Part shown: positions 1 through 4,203 of the stretch, one piece after another
Layout: every line of letters starts with the position of its first letter
Position numbering within the stretch: the stretch's first letter is position 1
The notes under the pieces: generated by a model
Databases searched by the model: none
Seen by the model: only the letters and a program-made list of their open reading frames with translations
What the model was told of the DNA's origin: nothing
Source of the DNA: Candidatus Doudnabacteria bacterium
GTDB lineage: Bacteria; Patescibacteriota; Doudnabacteria; UBA920; O2-02-FULL-48-8
Assembly: GCA_016198045.1 (NCBI GenBank)
Contig: JACQJI010000025.1
Coordinates: forward strand, 1 to 16,520
DNA: 16,520 nucleotides
Reading direction: 5' to 3'
Program-made: the position numbers and the translations under genes

Positions 1-189
1 AATGTTGTAGAGACAAAAACTGCCAGCTGGTCGATCGATTCGCCTGCCCGCCGACTTCTCTGCCGAAGTCTTGACGAAGGCAAAAAGTTTACTGAAGGCA
101 GGAACCACATTTTGGTAAAAGAAAATTTTCATCATTTTTTAAAACAGGAACTCGAACGGGTTTCTGGTTTGGTTTTGGGGTTGATCTAA
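1..189 (+). CDS. C-terminal end of an unidentified protein (5' end outside window)
   Basis: One frame is open from base 1 to a TAA at 187-189 and gives the last 62 residues of a protein whose start lies upstream of the window. The second half (HILVKENFHHFLKQELERV) looks like an amphipathic C-terminal helix. The part before it (about residues 14-32) is encoded by the palindromic repeat at 43-102, so that stretch may be an insertion tolerated within the gene. I recognise no family. An open frame of 62 codons at a window edge can occur by chance. Support for a real gene is that the stop falls exactly where a promoter for the next gene begins. Confidence 0.4.
   Translation, partial: NVVETKTASWSIDSPARRLLCRSLDEGKKFTEGRNHILVKENFHHFLKQELERVSGLVLGLI
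43..102. repeat. Small palindromic (REP-like) repeat inside the 3' end of the first gene
   Basis: An outer pair, CCTGCC (43-48) and GGCAGG (97-102), encloses an inner hairpin, GACTTC (53-58) and GAAGTC (65-70), with a 6-base loop. GAAGGC also occurs twice in the right half (76-81 and 94-99). The composition is more GC-rich than the flanks and resembles degenerate interspersed palindromes common in bacterial draft genomes. Only one copy is visible here, so repeat status is inferred. Confidence 0.4.
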
Positions 190-209
190 TTCAATTTTTA
201 ATGTATGAT
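181..209 (+). promoter_or_regulatory. Sigma70-type promoter for the 251-811 gene
   Basis: A -35 box TTGATC (181-186) and a -10 box TATGAT (204-209) are separated by 17 bases. Transcription would start near 216 and give a leader of about 35 bases. The -35 box overlaps the stop codon of the preceding gene, so the following gene can be transcribed separately. Confidence 0.6.
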
Positions 210-250
210 GATATGCAGTCTTAGTACACATTGTCAACAAAAGGGGGATT

Positions 251-811
251 ATGTCACAACAAGAAACAGTTTTGTCGAGTCAACCGATCGAGTCGCCCGT
301 CACCGTGGATGGGAGAGTGCTTCGTCCCAATCTCCTGGTCACACTTCCACAAATTCCAGTCAGATATGACTGGGGGTGGAATATTATGATCAGTCGGGCC
401 GGACCGAATACACCCGTTGACGACGATGTCCGTCGTCTCGGTGAGCTCTGGACAGTTGATCACAAAGGGGTGGTTCCAACAGACATTACTCTGGTAGGCT
501 TCTCCCGGTCCATTGACTTCCAGCCGATACTCGACTTCGGGCAGCAATGGCATCTTGGACGGTTCATCAACCCGTACGAGTGTTACGCGCTCCCGATCCA
601 CCGCCCCAAGCTGCACCTCGAACTCGGTCGTAACCTCATGGGTCTCGCTTCGCTAGATTACCGTGAACACAAGGGTTTGCGGCGAATCTGTGCTTTCCTC
701 TGGGATGGCAAAACCATGGAGTGCGGTGCGCCTTTCTTGGACTTGGGGTTGCCCGATGAGGCCGTTTTCGGCTTCGTGCTCAGGCCGCCGGAGTTGGTTC
801 GGAGAAGGTAA
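251..811 (+). CDS. Hypothetical protein, unrecognised family (186 aa)
   Basis: The 186-residue product matches no family I recognise. The start at 251 is fixed by a strong ribosome binding site, AAGGGGG at 241-247, three bases upstream. The protein appears soluble: there is no signal peptide or membrane segment. It is rich in Trp, Pro and Arg, starts with a low-complexity Ser/Gln/Thr stretch (residues 1-20), and continues with an evenly mixed domain. Recognisable patches are RYDWGWNIMISRAGP (about 38-52) and CAFLWDGKTMECGAPF (about 147-162), the latter with two cysteines. Codon choice differs from the cell-wall genes: all eight Phe codons are TTC and Leu is often CTC, whereas neighbours favour TTT. 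It has its own promoter and terminator, so it is a monocistronic unit. High expression or recent transfer would both fit. The function is unknown. Confidence 0.75.
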   Translation: MSQQETVLSSQPIESPVTVDGRVLRPNLLVTLPQIPVRYDWGWNIMISRAGPNTPVDDDVRRLGELWTVDHKGVVPTDITLVGFSRSIDFQPILDFGQQWHLGRFINPYECYALPIHRPKLHLELGRNLMGLASLDYREHKGLRRICAFLWDGKTMECGAPFLDLGLPDEAVFGFVLRPPELVRRR

Positions 812-836
812 CCCTCGACCGAAATTTACAATCCTT

Positions 837-904
837 TTCCTGTGGGGTCGGAATTCACAGGAACTCGGCGGTCGTCGCTTCGCGCTTCGACCGCCTTTTC
901 TTTT
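837..904 (+). terminator. Tandem hairpins with T-run after the 251-811 gene
   Basis: The first hairpin pairs TTCCTGTG (837-844) with CACAGGAA (856-863). Three bases later a second pairs GGCGGTCG (867-874) with CGACCGCC (888-895), followed directly by TTTTCTTTT (896-904). The second is a canonical intrinsic terminator. The first may protect the 3' end or act as a back-up stem. Confidence 0.8.
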
Positions 905-948
905 ACTATCAAAGAGCTAAAAGAATTTGCAGCCAGCTGCATAAGTTG

Positions 949-988
949 TTGTCTAATCTTTGGTGTAATTACACCCTTTGTTAGACAA
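949..988. repeat. Nested symmetrical palindrome upstream of the abrB-like operon
   Basis: Outer arms TTGTCTAA (949-956) and TTAGACAA (981-988) and the inner perfect palindrome GGTGTAATTACACC (962-975) share the same dyad axis, between 968 and 969. Two 5-base spacers separate inner from outer arms. It has no T-run, so it is not a typical terminator. It ends 9 bases before the putative -35 box of the next promoter, which suits an operator for a dimeric or tetrameric regulator. That role is inference. Confidence 0.6.
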
Positions 989-997
989 ACGCGGGAT

Positions 998-1027
998 TTT
1001 ACGCAAGCTATTGTTTTTTGTTATACT
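998..1027 (+). promoter_or_regulatory. Promoter with extended -10 for the abrB-cupin-DUF458 operon
   Basis: The -10 box TATACT (1022-1027) is preceded by TG at 1019-1020, giving an extended -10. A weak -35 box TTTACG lies at 998-1003 with an 18-base spacer. Transcription would start near 1034, leaving a leader of about 24 bases before the ATG at 1057. Confidence 0.55.
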
Positions 1028-1056
1028 GATTTATATCATTATTTCAATCATGATTT

Positions 1057-1230
1057 ATGGCTAACCGAAGATTCAACCAAAGAAACGTCAGGAAGATAAC
1101 CCGCAGCGGCAGCAGCTTGAACGTTTCAATCCCGGTGGAATTTCTCTCCCAGCTTGGTTGGAAAGAGAAGCAAAAAGTCATGGTCAAAAAAATTCGCGGA
1201 GGGGTGGCTATCCTGGACTGGAAACCTTAA
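1057..1230 (+). CDS. AbrB/SpoVT/MazE-type small DNA-binding protein (57 aa)
   Basis: The 57-residue product has the layout of a SpoVT-AbrB swapped-hairpin domain: a basic N-terminus (about residues 1-18), then a segment like the family core, with SLNVSIPVEFLSQLGWKEKQ (about 21-40) matching the usual 'sl.v.iP..fl..LgwkeG' pattern, then two strands rich in Val, Lys and Ile (43-55). Such proteins bind DNA as dimers and often act as antitoxins or global regulators. The ATG at 1057 lacks a clear Shine-Dalgarno sequence, but it follows the promoter at 998-1027 with a short leader. No toxin gene follows; the next gene is a cupin 12 bases downstream. The usual Gly of the loop is replaced here by Lys-Gln. 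The family call is from pattern recognition. Confidence 0.72.
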   Translation: MANRRFNQRNVRKITRSGSSLNVSIPVEFLSQLGWKEKQKVMVKKIRGGVAILDWKP

Positions 1231-1242
1231 GCGAGAGCGTGA

Positions 1243-1626
1243 ATGGCAAAAAATGCGAAACAATTTGAAGAGCGGCCGTGGGGGAGTTTTGAGGTCATTG
1301 CTGAATTCGAGGTAGAGAATGACCTCGGACCCCACGCTGTGGTCAAAAAAATCACAGTTAACCCCAAGCAGCGATTGTCTTACCAGTCACATAAGGGACG
1401 CAGGGAATTTTGGTTGATAGTGCAGGGCAAAGGCCAGGTGGTACTGGGTGGTAAAGAAATAGCAGTTTCAGCGGGGTCTCGCGTGGAGGTTCCTCAGGGA
1501 GCCAAGCACCGGGTCGTCAACACGGACGCTAATCAAGCTTTGCTTTTTGTGGAGGTCTCGCTTGGCAGTTTTGACGAGAACGACATTTTGCGCTACGATG
1601 ATGACTATGGACGCACAAATGCTTAA
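1243..1626 (+). CDS. Cupin protein, mannose-6-phosphate isomerase type II C-terminal domain (127 aa)
   Basis: The 127-residue product is a single cupin barrel matching the isomerase half of type II phosphomannose isomerase/GDP-mannose pyrophosphorylase. It has RPWGSFEV (11-18), KKITVNPKQRLSYQSH (35-50), REFW (54-57), a glycine-rich strand, VPQGAKHRV (83-91) and the terminal ILRYDDDYGR (115-124). The family interconverts mannose-6-phosphate and fructose-6-phosphate using a metal held by Gln/His/Glu/His. Here Gln48, His50, Glu55 and His89 are present, but the second His of the usual QxHxHR motif is Gly52, and the EHW motif reads EFW. The metal site may be altered, or the domain may have another sugar-phosphate substrate. 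The pyrophosphorylase half is absent. The gene follows the AbrB-like gene by 12 bases and overlaps the next one, so it is probably in an operon. Confidence 0.8.
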   Translation: MAKNAKQFEERPWGSFEVIAEFEVENDLGPHAVVKKITVNPKQRLSYQSHKGRREFWLIVQGKGQVVLGGKEIAVSAGSRVEVPQGAKHRVVNTDANQALLFVEVSLGSFDENDILRYDDDYGRTNA

Positions 1627-2134
1627 GACGAAAACCAAACAGGAGACTGGCCTGTTTTTTAGTGACTTCAAAAGCCAGACTTACGGTAGCTTGAACTGGG
1701 ACGACATGTTATCAAAGCTGCTTGCTTATATCGGAGCAGAACCAGGACTTGACTATGAACTTATCATTGGCAGCGATTCTATGTCAGGACACAGCGGCAT
1801 CGCCGAGTTTGTGTCAGCCATCGTCGTGCACCGCAAAAATAAGGGCGGCATCTATTTTTGGTCCAAAAGGTCAGAAACCCAAATCCACACGCTCAGGCAA
1901 AGAATTTTTGAAGAAGCGCTGCTTTCGCTGCGGCTGGCCGAGCAATTGATTGAAGCTTTGAAAAGCCGTGACATTTCCGACTTTGGTTTGACGATTCATG
2001 TGGATATCGGCCCGAATGGCGAAACCAAGCAAATGATGCATGAAATAGTCGGCATGATTCGAGGCAACGGGTTTGAGGTCAAAACCAAACCGGACTCTTA
2101 TGGCGCATCCAGTGTGGCCGATAGGCATACTTAA
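1619..2134 (+). CDS. DUF458 / YkuK-family RNase H-like protein (171 aa)
   Basis: The protein resembles B. subtilis YkuK (DUF458), predicted to have an RNase H fold but with no settled biochemical role. It has an N-terminal FFSDFKSQTYGSLNWDDML (13-31), the strand LIIGSDS with Asp53, EFVSAIVVHRK (63-73), a central helix with Glu98 and Glu99, HVDIGPNG with Asp129, and the C-terminal KPDSYGASSVADRH with Asp168. These acidic residues suit an RNase H-like metal site, so the fold appears intact. The length (171) is usual for the family. I place the start at 1619, where ATG overlaps the cupin stop codon by 8 bases and GGA lies 7 bases upstream. An in-frame ATG at 1607 would add four residues. Overlap with the cupin implies translational coupling. 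Confidence 0.8.
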   Translation: MLKTKTKQETGLFFSDFKSQTYGSLNWDDMLSKLLAYIGAEPGLDYELIIGSDSMSGHSGIAEFVSAIVVHRKNKGGIYFWSKRSETQIHTLRQRIFEEALLSLRLAEQLIEALKSRDISDFGLTIHVDIGPNGETKQMMHEIVGMIRGNGFEVKTKPDSYGASSVADRHT

Positions 2135-2138
2135 GTGT

Positions 2139-2238
2139 CGCTCGGGTTTCGGACGAAAAAAGACGTCCCGCTAAGGCGGGACTAAGTGCTCGCGGCATGG
2201 GAGCCGCTCGCAATTCTTTTTTCGCCAAAACCCTCGCT
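2139..2238. ncRNA. Structured element A: predicted three-way junction, about 100 nt
   Basis: Starting 4 bases after the DUF458 stop, this stretch folds into a long outer stem (2144-2163 with 2215-2233; 18 pairs, one C-A mismatch at 2150/2227, one bulged A at 2153) enclosing two hairpins. Hairpin 1 is GTCCCGC (2165-2171)/GCGGGAC (2176-2182) with loop TAAG. Hairpin 2 is 2188-2196/2203-2211 with loop ATGGGA and two internal mismatches. TAAG follows hairpin 1. The flanks are CGCTC (2139-2143) and TCGCT (2234-2238). Element B (4039-4137) has the same landmarks and fold. The element may be an RNA or a mobile structured repeat; strand is undetermined. The six T's at 2217-2222 after hairpin 2 could also give termination on the plus strand. 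Confidence 0.6.
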
Positions 2239-2256
2239 TACTACTACAATAGAAGT

Positions 2257-2277
2257 TTCTAATTGCTAATTTCTAAA
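2257..2277. repeat. Three tandem heptamers (T-N-CTAAT type)
   Basis: TTCTAAT (2257-2263), TGCTAAT (2264-2270) and TTCTAAA (2271-2277) lie head to tail. They resemble the TACTAAT heptamers downstream of lepA (15101-15176). No function is evident. Confidence 0.5.
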
Positions 2278-2305
2278 AAAATGGCCTACTTTATGGCTTT
2301 TTTTT
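2276..2305. terminator. Possible weak intrinsic terminator
   Basis: An A-tract (2275-2281) and GCC (2284-2286) face GGC (2295-2297) and eight T's (2298-2305) across an 8-base loop. The GC core is only three pairs, extended by A-T pairs past a mismatch. It could stop read-through in either direction, but it is weak. Confidence 0.4.
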
Positions 2306-2320
2306 GTTAATTTTATCCAG

Positions 2321-2349
2321 TTGTGATGTAACTAAGGAAAAGCAATAAT
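2321..2349 (+). promoter_or_regulatory. Promoter for the GlsB/YeaQ-like gene
   Basis: A -35 box TTGTGA (2321-2326) and a -10 box AATAAT (2344-2349) have a 17-base spacer. The predicted transcription start near 2356 gives a leader of about 38 bases containing the strong ribosome binding site at 2379-2386. Confidence 0.5.
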
Positions 2350-2393
2350 CGTTTAAAGCGTAAGATTTAGTTAATTTAGAGGGGGTGAGAAAA

Positions 2394-2654
2394 ATGAATA
2401 TAATACTTTGGATCGTGTTTGGAGGAATAGTGGGCTGGGTAGCCAGTATTATCATGAAGACAGATGAGGACATGGGGATCGGGACAAATATCGTGGTTGG
2501 AATTCTGGGTGCCCTAATTGGTGGTTGGATTGTCACACTATTCGGCGGTCCGACAGTTATTGGGTTTAGCTTTGCAAGTTTCATTGTCGCCATAATCGGA
2601 GCTGTAGTTTTGCTTTGGGTTGTGCGCGGTTTCAAGCGGCCGCTTTTAAGATAA
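2394..2654 (+). CDS. GlsB/YeaQ/YmgE-family small membrane protein (86 aa)
   Basis: The 86-residue product is a hydrophobic protein of the transglycosylase-associated (GlsB/YeaQ/YmgE) family, often stress-induced and without a defined enzymatic role. Three membrane segments are visible at about residues 3-21, 31-50 and 57-77. The family's glycine-rich pattern (GGIVGWVASIIMK at 10-22, GILGALIGGWIV at 37-48) is present, and it ends in a short basic tail (RGFKRPLLR). The start is ATG 2394 because GAGGGGGTG (2379-2387) gives an ideal ribosome binding site; an upstream in-frame GTG at 2385 lies inside that site and is rejected. The gene has its own promoter and a strong terminator downstream, so it is monocistronic. 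Confidence 0.88.
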   Translation: MNIILWIVFGGIVGWVASIIMKTDEDMGIGTNIVVGILGALIGGWIVTLFGGPTVIGFSFASFIVAIIGAVVLLWVVRGFKRPLLR

Positions 2655-2706
2655 ATAACTAGCATGATCTGAAGGATTGAGTGAAACGCAGTAAAGGCAG
2701 TATGCG

Positions 2707-2735
2707 AAAAATCCGCGTCATCGACGCGGATTTTT
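2707..2735. terminator. Strong bidirectional terminator between convergent glsB-like gene and trxA
   Basis: A perfect 13-base inverted repeat, 2707-2719 with 2723-2735, has a 3-base loop (ATC). Its ends are five A's and five T's, so the hairpin has a U-tract on either strand. It lies between the end of the plus-strand small membrane protein gene and the end of thioredoxin on the minus strand. Confidence 0.93.
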
Positions 2736-2740
2736 CTTTG

Positions 2741-3067
2741 TTAACCTAGCCCAAGAATAGCTTTGAGTCTTTGTTCAATGACCGGCTTGGGCATGGCTCC
2801 GACCATCTCGCCGATAATTTTGCCTTCCTTGAAAACTTTGAGTGAAGGAATGCTGAATATCTGGTATTTCATGGTGGATTTGGGATTTTGGTCCACGTTG
2901 AGCTTGCCGACCCGCAAATGATCCTGCATTTCCTCGGCAATCTGGGTGACTGCCGGAGAAACCATTTTGCACGGCCCACACCATTCGGCCCAAAAATCCA
3001 CCAAAAACGGCTTGTCAGACTTAATAACTTCGGTTTCGAAGTTATCATCAGTTACCATGAGTTCCAT
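2741..3067 (-). CDS. trxA: Thioredoxin (108 aa)
   Basis: This is a classic 108-residue thioredoxin, a cytoplasmic protein disulfide reductase normally reduced by thioredoxin reductase. The redox site WCGPC (29-33) follows the VDFWAEW strand (23-29). The conserved cis-proline is Pro74 in SIPSL. The buried Asp of the family (Asp24) and the C-terminal GxxxxxxIEQRL helix are present, so the protein should be active. The length is usual. ATG 3067 is taken as start, with GGAG 12 bases upstream. ATG 3058 (MVTDDNF) is a plausible alternative that fits many thioredoxin N-termini and has GGA five bases upstream. It is divergent from the carboxypeptidase gene and has its own promoter. No reductase gene is in the window. 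Confidence 0.96.
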   Translation of the reverse strand: MELMVTDDNFETEVIKSDKPFLVDFWAEWCGPCKMVSPAVTQIAEEMQDHLRVGKLNVDQNPKSTMKYQIFSIPSLKVFKEGKIIGEMVGAMPKPVIEQRLKAILGLG

Positions 3068-3074
3068 ATAATTT

Positions 3075-3102
3075 TTTAACTCCAGTTTTTTAATGGTATC
3101 AT
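3075..3102 (+). promoter_or_regulatory. Promoter for the D,D-carboxypeptidase gene
   Basis: The -10 box TATCAT (3097-3102) differs from consensus at one base. A weak -35 (TTTAAC, 3075-3080, 16-base spacer) precedes it. The predicted leader is about 24 bases. The -10 shares two bases with the minus-strand -10 of trxA. Confidence 0.45.
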
Positions 3103-3121
3103 TAAGTCAAACAAAATTCAA
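3093..3121 (-). promoter_or_regulatory. Promoter for trxA
   Basis: Reading the minus strand, the -35 box TTGAAT (3121-3116) and the -10 box TACCAT (3098-3093) are 17 bases apart, and TGA precedes the -10 as an extended element. The start point would be near 3086, about 19 bases before the ATG. It overlaps the divergent promoter for the carboxypeptidase. Confidence 0.55.
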
Positions 3122-3132
3122 TCCCAGGTACA

Positions 3133-4023
3133 ATGCTCCAAAGAATTAGTTATACGATATTGGGTCTTTCCATCGCCTTGCTTTTTCTGCCGAGGCCGAT
3201 AAAGGACTTTAGCCAAACAAATCAGTTGAGTGTCTTGGGGGTAAGTACTGTTTCCAGCTCCACCAGTCCGGAGCTGGCCAGCGACATTAGTCCTCCCAAT
3301 CTGCAATCTCGCGCCGCGTTTGCTTATGATCTGGCTTCGGGCACCATCCTGTTTACCCAAAATTTGGATGAACGGCTTCCCATAGCCAGCCTGACCAAAC
3401 TCATAACCGCGCTGGTTGCGGTAAAGAATTTCCAATTGGGTGACGTGGTGACAGTTAAACGAGCGGATACCAACGTGGTCGGCAACAGCATGGGCTTGGT
3501 GCCGAATGAAAGAATTACCGTGAGGGATTTGCTCTATGGGCTTTTGATATCATCAAGCAATGATGCCGCTTTGGCCCTGGCCAGTTACGGAGGGGGACTG
3601 GATAAGTTCACTGCCATGATGAACGAGGAGGCGGTCAAATTAAATTTACATTCGACGAATTTTAGCAATCCGGTGGGGTGGGACTATGGCGATAACTATT
3701 CAACCGCGCATGATTTGTCGATTGTCGTCAATGAATTTTTGAAATACCAGTTGCTTTCAGAAATAGTCAAAATCAAACAAACCGAATTGGTCTCAGCGGA
3801 CGAAGAATACAGCCATAAACTCACTACCACCAACAAACTGCTTGCGGAAAACAACGCAGTTACCGGAGTGAAAACTGGTTTTACTTCACAGGCCAAAGGT
3901 AATCTTATATTGCGCGTGGAAAATAATGACCAAGCTGTGATTACGATTATTTTGGGGAGTGATGATCGGGAGGCGGACAGCCAAAAACTTTTGGAATGGA
4001 TAAATAAGGTTTACCGATGGTAG
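3133..4023 (+). CDS. Serine-type D-Ala-D-Ala carboxypeptidase, peptidase S11 family (296 aa)
   Basis: This is a low-molecular-weight penicillin-binding protein that removes the terminal D-Ala from peptidoglycan stem peptides outside the membrane. All three active-site motifs are present: SLTK (86-89, Ser86 the nucleophile and Lys89 the base), SSN (141-143) and KTG (246-248). An N-terminal hydrophobic segment (about 6-20) acts as signal peptide or anchor, followed by a Ser/Thr-rich linker (30-55) before the catalytic domain. At 296 residues it lacks the C-terminal beta domain and amphipathic anchor of DacA/PBP5-type enzymes, so the N-terminal segment is probably the tether. ATG 3133 is used as start although only a weak AGG precedes it. 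It is divergent from trxA and followed by element B, so it is probably its own unit. Confidence 0.92.
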   Translation: MLQRISYTILGLSIALLFLPRPIKDFSQTNQLSVLGVSTVSSSTSPELASDISPPNLQSRAAFAYDLASGTILFTQNLDERLPIASLTKLITALVAVKNFQLGDVVTVKRADTNVVGNSMGLVPNERITVRDLLYGLLISSSNDAALALASYGGGLDKFTAMMNEEAVKLNLHSTNFSNPVGWDYGDNYSTAHDLSIVVNEFLKYQLLSEIVKIKQTELVSADEEYSHKLTTTNKLLAENNAVTGVKTGFTSQAKGNLILRVENNDQAVITIILGSDDREADSQKLLEWINKVYRW

Positions 4024-4038
4024 GCTCGCTTGGAATGA

Positions 4039-4137
4039 CGCTCGGGCAGCCGCTTTTCGGACACGGCCGATGGACGGCCTAAGAGGTCGACGCATGGAAG
4101 CGTCGACCAATTGTCCTCAAAGCGGCATGCCCTCGCT
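4039..4137. ncRNA. Structured element B: predicted three-way junction, about 99 nt
   Basis: Fifteen bases after the carboxypeptidase stop, this stretch folds like element A. The outer stem is GGGCA (4044-4048)/TGCCC (4128-4132), GCCGCTTT (4049-4056)/AAAGCGGC (4119-4126) and GGAC (4059-4062)/GTCC (4113-4116). Hairpin 1 is GGCCG (4065-4069)/CGGCC (4075-4079) with loop ATGGA, followed by TAAG. Hairpin 2 is a perfect nine-pair stem, GGTCGACGC (4085-4093)/GCGTCGACC (4100-4108), with loop ATGGAA. The flanks CGCTC and TCGCT match element A exactly. No T-run follows, so it is not an ordinary terminator. Strand and function are unknown. Confidence 0.6.
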
Positions 4138-4141
4138 ATCT

Positions 4142-4170
4142 TTGTCAGAGATGCCTTAGTGTGGTATAAT
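4142..4170 (+). promoter_or_regulatory. Near-consensus promoter for the mraY operon
   Basis: A -35 box TTGTCA (4142-4147) and a perfect -10 box TATAAT (4165-4170) have a 17-base spacer, and TGG precedes the -10 as an extended element. It is the best promoter in the window. Transcription from about 4177 places the mraY ATG at 4204 downstream and rules out starts before 4177. The -35 box lies 4 bases after element B. Confidence 0.85.
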
Positions 4171-4203
4171 TTGGGAGCAATTTTCGCTTCACCGAAAATA
4201 AAA

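Noticed and set aside
254..616. Minus-strand frame opposite the orphan gene
   Set aside because: It mirrors the plus-strand gene, has no ribosome binding site, and the plus-strand gene has promoter, ribosome binding site and terminator.
842..1099. Plus-strand frame across the spacer and the start of the AbrB-like gene
   Set aside because: It runs through the terminator hairpin, the nested palindrome and the promoter, in the wrong frame for the AbrB-like gene, so it is not coding.
1057..2134. Toxin-antitoxin module (AbrB-like with downstream partner)
   Set aside because: The genes following the AbrB-like gene are a PMI-type cupin and a DUF458 protein, neither a recognised toxin family.
2291..2665. 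Long minus-strand frame opposite the GlsB/YeaQ-like gene
   Set aside because: The Thr/Pro/Ile-rich product is typical of the antisense of a hydrophobic gene. The plus strand has a clear family match and ribosome binding site.
2139..4137. Elements A and B as ends of a composite transposon carrying the GlsB-like gene, trxA and the carboxypeptidase
   Set aside because: They are in the same orientation with diverged stems, no transposase or target duplication is visible, and the enclosed genes are ordinary housekeeping genes.
4111..4203. Upstream in-frame extension of mraY beginning at 4111
   Set aside because: It would place the start before the near-consensus promoter (4142-4170) and inside element B. 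MraY proteins begin close to the first membrane segment, as with ATG 4204.
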